This document shows positions 50,701-62,700 of a stretch of 64,000 bases of DNA, piece after piece (position 1 is the stretch's first letter; the number at the start of each line of letters is the position of its first letter). A program made the translations under genes and the position numbers. The stretch is taken from NCBI GenBank assembly GCA_033026295.1, contig CM065189.1:14922203-14986202 (forward strand), read 5' to 3'. The DNA is from Channa striata (taxonomy: Eukaryota > Chordata > Actinopteri > Anabantiformes > Channidae). Under the pieces are notes generated by a model. The model worked only from the letters and a program-made list of their open reading frames with translations, did no database searches and was not told where the DNA came from.

Positions 50701-53700
50701 ATATAAAGTCCAACTGAAATCAGTGGCTCATAGAAGTCTGAATATGCAGCTTTCCAGGCTTTTAATTCAGTTTTTGCTGTAACACAGTTCAAATCTTTAA
50801 GCCAGACCTCCAAATTAGGTTTACGTTGGAGTTTTTTACTTTATTAGGCCTGCTTATTTTAGTTGACAGTGACTATGTCTGTATGTCAGTGTGTCAGCTC
50901 AGATGGCACTACAGTGATATCTACTTAATACCACAAGAATTCAAAAGCTAATATGATAAATGTATTTATATGTTTTCAATTACAACAATTTCATTTCATT
51001 TTCATTTTGCATGTTAATGAACACTTGGTACAAGTACATGATATCAGTGTGATATAAATGATATAAATATGCCGGATTTAGCTAGAAGCTAATTTGTTTA
51101 AAAAGTTTTTAAATGTAACACAATCCTTCCAAAAACCTGATATCCAGGCATTGTGACGAAGGCTTCAGGAGATGTTGGTTTTACCTACAGTATCCACATT
51201 GGAATCGCTGAGGAAGTGCTTTACGCTGCTTCTCATTCACCCATTTGCACTCACAATCACACCCACACTCACAAACCAATGGAAGAGCTGCGATGCAGTT
51301 GGCCAACACTCACCAGGAGCAACTAAGTTGGGGTTCTGTGTCTTGCTCAGGGACACTTCAACATGACCAAAGGAGAGAGGGATGAAACCAACAACTGGGG
51401 AATTGGTGGAGGACTACTCTATCTTTCCTAATGTTCAAGTGACTACAGTTTACCGAAAGGATCAATTCATTCAATTCCACTGTGTGTTCTTAAAACCAAG
51501 TTTTTGGGTTTTACTTTAGTATGACCTTTAGCAGTGGGAGCCAAGGTGTTCAATATCTCAGCCAATGATGGCAGTCCTAATTAATTATTGTTAATTCAGT
51601 TAATAATTATAAGTCCTGCAACTTGCACCATAACTCTGTTTGGAGTCATCGTTTGCCCTACCAGTGTCCTTCAGCAGTGCTCTGATGGCGATTATCCAGT
51701 TTACAAGTAAAGAGTAGGAGTTGACTTCTTGCCACCAATAAATGAAACCGATTTCATTATTGCCAGTATGGGCTAGATGATGCGACTGAAACATTCCAAG
51801 GATTAAAAAATAAAATCACCCATATTTACATATCGAAGGTAACGCTACAACTGGTAGAGTCAGCTATTGAGTGTTGTCACATACGGAATTAGGTCAGTGG
51901 TTTTTGCGTGAAAGCAGAATTGTGCTCACCCAGAACAAGACTGAAGTAGGTTTTGCTCCAGATGTCACGTTGCTGTGTGGTGAGGATGCCAACGGAATCC
52001 AAGTTTGTCTGTGGTGAAGAATTGCAAATCCTTTCCAGCTGACTTCTTGCCACCAATAAGTGAAAACCAATTTCATTATTGCCAGTATGGGCAAGATGAT
52101 GCGATTATAACCAGTCTGATATGCGACCATATTGAAATTATTGTAGCTGCTTGTGTTTTTCATGGTTTTTAGTCAACTTCTCTGCGGACAGAAGAAAAGT
52201 TTTCACCGATGTTTGGCTCGTGTGTTCATCGGTGTCACCATTGGCCATGTTGATCCCTTTTGGGTAGGTGTGATTGCTGGTCCTTTCTGATAGAAGTTGA
52301 AGCTCTGGCACTAGAGCTACTGAGCATCTGATAGATGCACAATTGAAGCACTTAAGTTTTCATCATGAACAGGGCTTAAATGGAAGTGGTTACTTAGGAA
52401 TGTATAAGCTTTATCATCCACCAGGAGAGGGGGGCTGCTGATAGATAGCTAAGAAATGCATGAGATTCAGCTATAAACTGCCTGTCAGATGGATAATTCA
52501 AAAAGTTTCACAATTTGAAATGAGATGCAGGCTTTCCACCTACCCGCTGATAACAAGCTGAATGGTCCCTCTCGTCTTTAGTCCACAGAACAGGGTTTCC
52601 AAAAAGAATCTAAAATTTTGCCTCAGACCATTTTAATCATTTGGTGATTTGGCCCAGAGAACATGGCAGCGTTTCTGGATTGTGTTCATAAATGGCTTAT
52701 TGGAATTGGGGTTGTAAATGATTTATCAGGGGAGATTTTTGCCAAACACTATGTACACTACGTGAAAAAAGCAAGGGATATTCGACTTTCAGGTGGAATT
52801 TAAAAATGCACCTAAAATGCACTATAACCTTCATGGATCATGTCTGATCAAATCAACCACTAAATGATCTGCTTCAGTCCTGTTCATCATACTGTTCACA
52901 TTTTGACATCATGAGACCAAGACAACACCTAACTACAAACAAGACACTGACATTTTTTGTTGTGTTATACCCACCACGCTTTTGTTGCAGTAAATTGTTT
53001 GAGATGAAGAAATTACCATTGCATGCTTCTACTTGAATGCCCTATCATTATCATGATATAATATCACTGTAGAGAACTTGTGACATTTTCCATTATTATT
53101 TTACCTGAAAGCGGAATATCCCCAACGATTTGTGCATGTAACGTGGTCATGCATACATACATGTGAAAAAAAGCTTATACATATTTGGATGTACTTACAT
53201 GTTTGCTACAACATGGTCACACAGGTTCATTAAGACTGTCCCATCAGCAGTGGCATGGGAGCTGTTTATACCCCACGTCCCGTCTTCTCCAACAATCACC
53301 TGACAAAAAAGAGGATAAACACAGCAAGCATTGACAAAGCATCAAGTTTCAATAGTGTGGGAGTTAGTGCTACTGATTTTTAGGAAATTTGTATGTTGCT
53401 TCAAGGATCATCCTAGAGCATCCACAATATCCAACAGTAGTTTTAAAATATTAATAAAACGTTAATCCACAATATCTCACACAAACAACAAACCTGCATT
53501 TTAAATTAGCATCATTGCAAATGCTTAGTTCACAGTGCAACAGTTCTCAATGGAGAAATAGAAAATATGTGTTGCAACAGCAGTTGTTTGTTGTTTACTG
53601 TTAGGTTATTTTTTTTAGCTCTGTGTGTCAAAAAACTATAAAAAAGAAGGGAGTGGGTGGGACGTAGAGGAGACCCCGTAGTTTCAGCCGAACAAACGAG

Positions 53701-56700
53701 ATGACCACGAGTTATACGGAGGTTATAGAACTCTGTCAGGAAGTGACTCAGGCTATTGCTGTGGTGGATGCCGAGTTTGCAGAAGTGTCATGGGCATGTT
53801 ATGACCTACAGAAGGTAAATACTTTAAGAGTGTGTGATTTTATACTGTTTCGGTGTGTGAATGTGATGCTAATCGTAACGCTTAGCACGCCAGCAATATT
53901 TGAACACCTGCCAGTGTGACAGCAGTCGATGTCATTTTTTAGTTAAAGTGTGTCAATGTTGGAAACTAATATAAAGCTAACAAGAACTCAACATGAGGTT
54001 GTTAGGAACGTAACTCGGGTAGGAAACCTCAGGGCTTTTGTGTACATGGAGAAACCATCGTCTCACGTGGTCTGTGATTGCTCGCCACTGGAGATTCCAC
54101 ACAGACTTCATGTGTGTCCTCTGGTTTTCATCACCCCTCGACTTTCTCCACCAGGTAGCAGCAACTCATACTTTTTCACCATTCAAGGAGTTTGTGACTA
54201 CTCTGTTTGTTTGCACCACAGAACATCTTTCAAAACCCAAGTCTGTTCCATTGACTGTCCAAAATTTCCTCTTCTTGTACTGAACAGTTACACTTCCTGG
54301 CAAAACTGCATTATGCATTGCATTTGGTTTATGCATAATTTGCATAATATCTTGCGTCACCTGTAAACCTTTGTCAAACCAGCGGTTCCCACTGTTCCAC
54401 TGGCTGCCTCCTCCATGCAGCATGTGGAGAGTACGACTTCTGCGATCCATCATCTCGTCCAGCGCTGGTGGCATTGCTCTATCCAAACAAAGTATGAAGA
54501 TGCTGCTTTGGATAGCTGACAGTGATTCTTGATTGGTCTTATCTGAACATAACAGAATATAGGGAAAACTTTAAGATCGAATGTAAAAACGTATTTTTAC
54601 ATGCTACTAAATCAAGAATTTACAAAAATCCCACACTATTACAGTAGTTTATATTTAAAAAACAAGTGATTAGACCTTTTCCCACCACCATACCATTCTA
54701 AATCTGATCGCTACACTGTGCGGAACATGAGTAAACTAAGTTTTTACAACAAGACATTTGTACATTTTCTTGTAAATGTTTGGTGGCTCTTTCAAGATAA
54801 GTTGCAGAGTGTGTGCTTGTTTGTGAAGTACATTTTTGGCTCTAATATCATATGGTTTCGTGGCCATAATCTGTGTCTCTTAAGCTATGCAGCAGTTTCA
54901 GTCTGTCACTGTGACATCTGCTCTGCTTGTAACACACAACACTCAGTTAACTATATAGACAAAGTTGTATATGCAAAGAAACCTACTGTATATTTGAATG
55001 AAAAAACAGTGTGCTTCTGTAAAAAAATCAAATGTAAAGGTTTCTTTGAGATGTTCTTCCAAGGATTAATAAATAAAATCACCTATATTTACATATCGAA
55101 GGCAACGCTACAACCGGTGGAGTCAATGTTGTCACATACGGAATTAGGTCAGCGGTTTTTGCGTGAAAGCAGAATTGTGCTCACCCAGAACAAGACTGAA
55201 GTAGATTTTGCTCCAGATGTCACGTTGCTGTGTGGTGAGGATGCCAACTGAATCCAAGTTTGTCTGTGGTGAAGAATTGCAAATCCTTTCCAGCTGAACA
55301 TATAGCTGTTCAACCGTCAGCAGGGTCCCATCACTGTGGTACACATTCAGCACGAAGAACTGCGTCCCAGGGGAACAATCAAACACACACAAAAAAGACT
55401 GGATTACAAACGGGGTAAAGCTCCCAAGACTTATGTATTAATTCTTATAATTATATTAAGTCATTTTACAAATAAATATAGGAGTTATATGCATTGTTCT
55501 GCTGAGGAAAGGTGACTTTGTCTGTGTCTAGGTGGGGTAGAAGTCAGAATGCAATCCGCTGTTCTCTGAGATCTTTCTTTCTTGCTTCGTACACACATGG
55601 TCCTGACTCTGTTCTGCCTGCATGTCATTATTGTAATAATAAATGCAAACCATAAAACCTACCCACGGAAATAGTCTGACTTTAAGTTGGTACAAGTCCA
55701 ACATCATGAGCTTCATGAAACCTGGATAATGTTTGATCCAAGTCTGGATAAAATCTGATGGAAATTAGCAAATAAAAAGGGATTTTGTAAAAAAAAAAGT
55801 GTAAATGTATGATGGTGCTGCAGGTAATAATTGTCATCATATCCAAGACTAATCTGACCTTTGTACCAGTTTGGAAATGTATATGTAATATTTGAGTTTA
55901 TATCACATGACCTAATGCATATATATTTGACTAATCCCTTATAGACGATTTTGATTGCTTAAGCTTTAGAATTTTCTCATCACCTATATTGCAGAATATT
56001 CACATACATGTTGTCTAAATACATATGTCTATATACTGTATGTTGATGTGCTGCTTTAATGTCATGTGACCTTATTAGTGATTACTTGTTTTTTATCTTG
56101 AGCAAATCAGCCTAATGCATATGCAGAAAATGTATTTTTCAGACAAAGAAAAGTTACAAATGTAACATCGGCAGGAAGAGCAGCTCACTCAAAGTTAAAC
56201 CAGAGCTTCAGGTCCTGGAAACCCTCAGAGACCCTCAGTGACTCTCGAGTAGGCCAAACTAAGCTCTGTGTTAAGCTCTGTGAATTTCTAAATCTATAAA
56301 ATCAACCCCGAATGCTGATCAAAATTATTCAGTTTAAACTCTAGTTGTAGTTCTAGTATTAATTCTGTTTCCACTCACCATACAATAATTTTTCCGTGGG
56401 TTTTGCCTGTATTGAACGCCATTTGTTCCTTCCTACATGTTTATCCTTGATCTGCATGTTTTCCCAACTTTTTAATCACTTGAATTTATTTTGCTATTTA
56501 TCAGATTAATAAATATGTATTTATCAATATCATGTGATGTGTTGCCTATTCCATTTATAATAGAAGTCAGGAAATATTTATCCCCAGGCCCACCTCTGAT
56601 GCTCTGCTTAACGATTAACTGGTTTTAACAGATTATTTCTTCTGTTGCCCTATAAGGAGTATAAATTAATAATGATGTATATATTTGCTGCATTATTGTG

Positions 56701-59700
56701 AGGTTCCAGTACAAGGCCCATTGGTATTCATATGAATAACTAATATTGCTACACCTGCCTCTTGCCTAATGTTCTACCAGTTAGGATAATGTTCCCTAAA
56801 GAAATAAGAGACTAAATTACACTCCACTGTGTACAGTTCAGTCACAGCACTGGTTTATGTGTAAATGTGTTTTTCAGATCAAAGCACCACGTTCTGGTGG
56901 TGCCCTGGAATTGTAGGAATGGGGCTTAAAATGGGCAGGTATACACCCTGTATGAGGTAACAGGATAAGGGGGGGGGGGGGGTCAGGCACAGCCCAAAGA
57001 CACAACATGGAGCCCCCCACCGTGGGCCCACCTGCTGCAAGCACAAGAATCTAGGTTGGCTGTGATCCAAGCCAGGCAGCAGTCAAACTCGGGGACCTGG
57101 ATGTGTTTTTCCTAGGCTTAATTAGCTGGTTCTAGGGTGGGCTTAAAATGCCCTGCTGGGGCCTCTGTCCATACGATCATTATCTCATCACCTCCAGGAG
57201 AATTTGTCCTGCATTCTCGCTGAGGCTATGAAAATGACAATATGCCACCATCAGCAGTTCTCTTGCGTAATTTTAAGCCTAATTTATTTGGTGCACACGT
57301 TACTCCCAGTCAAAATAGCAGTTGTGAAAGGTGAGAGCAAAGAACCAAGAGGTAAAGGTTGTTGGCTCTCAGCACACTCTGACAGAGAGGTTTGACACTG
57401 ACGCGGAGCTACTCACCTGACAGTTGTGGACTACGACAAGGTGTTTCGGGGGATTGGAACTCTTGGCGTTGAACACCAATGAGTCTGTCTTCAGACCTGG
57501 GATACAGCAAGATGATATCACCTGCTCATATTGCTTCATACACAGTGGCTGCCCTTTCATGTACTCAACTGGTAGCGTGTTACTGAAAAAAACAAACATT
57601 AATTGTACGTTTAGCCACAAAAAACCTTTAAAACGTTGGTCACTGATGTCGCTGAAGTAGCTGTGTTGCATCTGCTGTTGTGAAAAGTTTAATTTATAAC
57701 AATGACCATTGTTATAGCTATAGTACATACATTCTTGTTACAACCATGAAATCACTGCCAGCATTGCCCTGATATCTAAATGCTGAATGTTTGGTCTGAA
57801 CGAGGTCCATCCTTGTAACCACCAGAGTGTGGCAGAGAGTCGTGGTCCCTGCCCCCGGACTCACTTTCATTTACTCTTTTGCCTCCTTTTAGCCTGTCCA
57901 CATACAATGTTGGTAAACTCCACTCTTTCTTCTCCCTAGTCTTGCTCTCTGGTTCGCCCTCTCGTACCTCGTACCTTCCTCTGCTACCTGCCTCTCGTAC
58001 CAGCTGTTGACCCTCACTAATCGTGGTCTGCTCGCACACACTCTCACCCTGTAGTGTCTCGGCTTTAGCTCTATCCCAGATCAACTGGCCCCACCTGCTC
58101 TTACCTTAATGTTGTTAATCTTTGTCTATGTTTTTTGTTCTTTATCTACTGTGAATGCTGCAGCAATGTTGTTGTAATTTTTATTATAATTTTAATTTAT
58201 TATAATAAGAATTGTTGTTATTCTTATTGTTTTTTGGCACCTAACTAGTTCTGCACACTTCCAGCTAGAAACTCCGTTCAAATTTTAAAATGTTCAGCTT
58301 ATTGAGGACGTTATTGCTTCCATTCAAATCTTTTATAATTTTTGAAATATTCAGCTTTTTTCAGCAATGTTTCCTCTTCAAATGCATTTATAAATCCTTC
58401 AGCTCCTCTTCGACCATGTCTTCTTACAGCTTTAACTATTTAGGCTTACATCAGCATAGAGAAACCATTCGTGCTTTCAGCAAGTGACAAGATCGTCAGC
58501 TATATTTCTTCCATTCAGCTCTTTTTAATATCTCTTACGTTTTTGAAATATTGCAGTTTTAGGCAGATTTTTCATCTTCGTGTATTGTGTCTGTGTGTAA
58601 GCTTGTACATTTATCACTTTTTTCGCTTTATTTTTCGCTTTCCTTCAGTCAACTTTTGTCTTTCCTCAACAAATTATCAATAGAACTGTAGGTATTTTTG
58701 TCTTCTTTCAGAAAACTCTCACGGTGACAGGTGTTACGGTTCTTTCTCTACGTGGCCAGAAGCGGAGAGAGAGCCCTCTCAAACTCCCATTAGAGCCCAT
58801 TATAACGGAGCTCCAGACAATTCTCCTCAAATCCAAAACGAGGGCCATTTTAAAATCGCTGCCACGCCTTCATTGTATTGAGTATCTTCATATAAAGTAC
58901 ATCAGCATTAGAGATGGGAAATTCGATTCTTTTGAATGACTCAGATCTTTAACTCTCGGGAACTAACTGAACGAATCATTTTGAGTCGTTTCGTTCATCT
59001 TACACCACGTGACGCTGTGTCCCTCTTGTGGCCGTTGTAAAAAGTGCCGCGGTTCTCAAACACAATATACTGAAGACGACATGGTCTGATTCAGCTGACA
59101 AATTATAATCCACAAACTGACACAAACAATTCAAACCACGTGAAAACTAGGAAAGCAAATACACACCACAATAAAGTGACTTGTCCTGTGTCCTCCCTGA
59201 GATTGTGGTTTAACAAGCGCGACAGTGACTTGGTGGCTGTCACGTGACAAACGAAGGAACGATCCGTAACGATCCGGATGAACAACTCGAGAGAGAACTG
59301 TAGTACTTGCTGCTCACCACAGAGCCAGAGTGGTCTGGCTGTCACATGACAAAAGAACGAGGACCTGTGAATCTTCACTTTTAGTTCTGTAGATTTTGTT
59401 TTTACAGCTGACGCCAAGACAAATTCCTAGTACTGTTAACTGTTCTTATGTGAGCCTGGCAATAAACAGTTTTCTGATTCTGAGTAAAAACTAATTTTTA
59501 CCTGGAAATAATTGTTGTCTGTTCAACCCAGTGGATCAAGCTGATAGTTTCTTGACCAGAGATCTTTTTGAACAAATGGCTTCAGATTAGTTTTTATGAT
59601 TAGTTTAGAATAAACGGTATCACACAACACTGAGGTACATGTTGGACACATAGCAGTTTATGAGGAGATAATAACAATAAAAAATAAATCACAGCTGACA

Positions 59701-62700
59701 GACTGATGGAGGAAACAGCGTGAGAACAATTGCAGGTCACTTTGTGTCAGTTTAATTTTTATTCAAATGTCAGCAGACATCACTCCATGCTGACAAACTC
59801 TGCTTTGTGCCTCCCTGCTCTCTCACAAAAAGCTGGTTGTTTTTTTTAAAGCTGATCTGACAAATCCGCATACCATGATGAAATCATTCAGCACACTCTC
59901 CGTTCAATGGAAGTAAAATCTGAACGGTGTGATAATGACTAACTCATTGACAGAAGTGGGAGGGATTTCTTGTAGTTAAGCCAACAGCTGACAGCAGCTT
60001 TTATCTTTAAAAATGAATTATAACATTTTAAAACACGAGCCAACACAGGAAACCAGTTGTCTGGGAGAGAGATCCTCCTAAAAATCTTAAGACAGCGTCA
60101 GTCCTAGTCCAGCGTCAGTTTTTTAAATTAGATTCAAATGTTACACTAGATTAGAAAGAAAATAAGATGCGACACAGTGGTAGCATGTCCCTGTCCCAAC
60201 TTTTGAAATGTATAACTGGAATAAAATTCAAAATGAGCATTAAAAAAATAAAAAATTTCTCAGTTTTAACAATTGATATTTTCTCTTTGTACAATTTTAA
60301 ATCAAATCAATCAATCTTAGTGTTCTATTTTCATTTACTAACGATAATGGAAATGGGATTTATATGTGAAATACACAGCTTATCAACTTATATATTATAT
60401 AATATTGTTAAATACTAATATAAGAATTGTAATTAAACTATTAAGACATATTTTAAGCCCAGAACTTACTTGTCAATCATTGTCTTCATATCCAATATAC
60501 TTGCAATGGTTTCAGCAGCACACCTAGGTAGTGGAATTAGGAAAAAGTGATCAGTTATACAATACCATAAAGATATCACATATATTTAGTCCATAATATT
60601 GATAAACTCTGAAACCTGTACAGAGACAGAAGTATTTTTCACAGGTCTGGAATTCTGGGGTTCCCATAGTGCACTAGCCTGAGTCCTTGGGCCAATGCTT
60701 TTAACAACACTTTTAAGCAGGCCTTCAGAAACATGCTTTTTCACTGCTTTTGCTTAATTTTGCTTAATCCTACACTGGAAACGTTATTGTCAGGTCAGCA
60801 GAAAAGATCATTGGGACTGAGCTTCCTTCCATTCAACGTCTCTACCTGTCCAGAATCACACACCACACACCCTGCACAAAAACTGTTTCAGCTTCTCTGC
60901 TCTGGCAGGCGCTACAGAGCCATGTCCACCAGAACCACCAGACACAGAGTCAGTTTCTTCCCCCAGGCTTTGTGTGAGCGGAACTCTCAGTGCAATAACC
61001 CTCAAATGTGAATTAGTGAATGCAATTTGTCATGTGAATTTGAATGTGAATTTTTTTTGTTTGTTTGTTTTTTTAACAGTGTGCAATGTCTATGTTTATA
61101 TGTTTATATTTTGTAACTATAGCTACGGTTTTAATGTAGCTAATAATTCATGTAAATAATTGTTAATTAATAGAGACTACCAATAGATGGAAATAGGCCG
61201 AATTCAATTCCATGATTGTCTTATACAAACTTTGACTGCATTCACCCCTGGAAAGATGGGTTTTTGTTTTGGCTGAGTTTTATCCTTCCTGTAGTGTAGA
61301 GAGGGTTGAACAGGTTGGGACTTTGCATTGGCCTGAGATGATTCTTATTTGATAGCATCATACCTAATCAAAGTAGTGGGCACGGAAAATCCCCATGTGG
61401 ATAATCGGGGTTTGATTCCTCTGGTCACAAAGTCCTACTTCAAGCATGACAATACAGTGACATAAAGGCCAGTGGCCATGGATGGACACAAAATAAGCTC
61501 TAGAATGAGACATTGGTGAGGAACAAAGATGCAATGTGATTCATGGAGCCACTTTACGACCGCAGCAGTGCCTCCACTATGGTGTAACCTATAACCTATT
61601 ACAGTTATCATAACCCTGTAAACTCTATATTATCCTCTAGAACTCATTCAGCTGATACTGGATATGTGCAAATTTTTAAGATATTGTTTTCGTTATTTTA
61701 GCAAAAGCAAAACGTTTTTTTTATTTTAAACAGAACTGTTTAGCAGCACTGAAGCATTCACAGTGCATTTTATTTTTGGAAAGTCTGTAAAACACTGCAT
61801 CATCTCCTTGGCAGTGTGGATCTAGTCAAACCATTTAATCTACATAAGAGGCTACTTCTATTTTCACGACACTACGAAAGAGGAACATTCTGAAAGGGTT
61901 TTTACCAAAACAAACAAAAAAAAAAGAAGGAATGGACTGAAAATAATGGTTTCATACGAAACCAGTTTTGGACCAGGACAGATTGGTAGAAGGATACTCA
62001 TATGACAATACCTCTTATCTGTTCTATTCTGCTGTTCTGAGTCTGCTGTGACAATATTGCATATGAATAATTTCATAGCTTCTCTTAAGAATTATGATTC
62101 AGTTTTGACTTCAGTACCAACACTTGCTCAGATATACTGCTACTGAATACTGAAACAATACCATCAACCTAAAACATCAGGAAAAGTAATGCAATCATAC
62201 ATTACCCAACATGGAACTTTTGGTCTTGGAATTTTGAAAGTCCCCAACAATCAATAGAACGGGTTTTAGGTCATTCGTAATCAATGTACCTTAATGCACT
62301 AGTGCGGTGTGCAGGCTTATCCTGGTTTTGAGCTTTAACACAATGAAGTGAAGGATTTACAGTTAATGTCATTTATATATTTGTATAATGTCTGCAGTGA
62401 GTGTAGTGCAGGCAGGCAGTGGAAACAGAGCACACACATTTTCACACAACTTTGGAAGAACAGCTCATGGCTGCCACTCTTGCTGCTCTAGGCCCAGTTC
62501 CCCTGCATGGGTGCACTGGCCTTGTGTGGTTTGCACTTGAGTTGCACTACAGTTCCATGTTGTAACAGGAAAGCATGAAACGTGGTGAAAACATGTGAAA
62601 TTATAAATGCCCTGTGAGTGTGTGTGTGTGCATGTGTGTACCTTATTCGGTCATGATTTTCCCTGATGTCCTTTCTGGGAAAGAGAATCCCAAAATTTGA

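Noticed and set aside
54718..55251. Plus-strand 177-residue open frame
   Set aside because: Overlaps CRAT-like exon 5 in antisense; composition is AT-driven and no motif is present.
57776..58084. Minus-strand 102-residue charged frame
   Set aside because: No family motif, inside an intron, no splice or promoter support.
59103..59417. Minus-strand 104-residue frame
   Set aside because: Covers a MITE-like repeat; the frame is not a gene.
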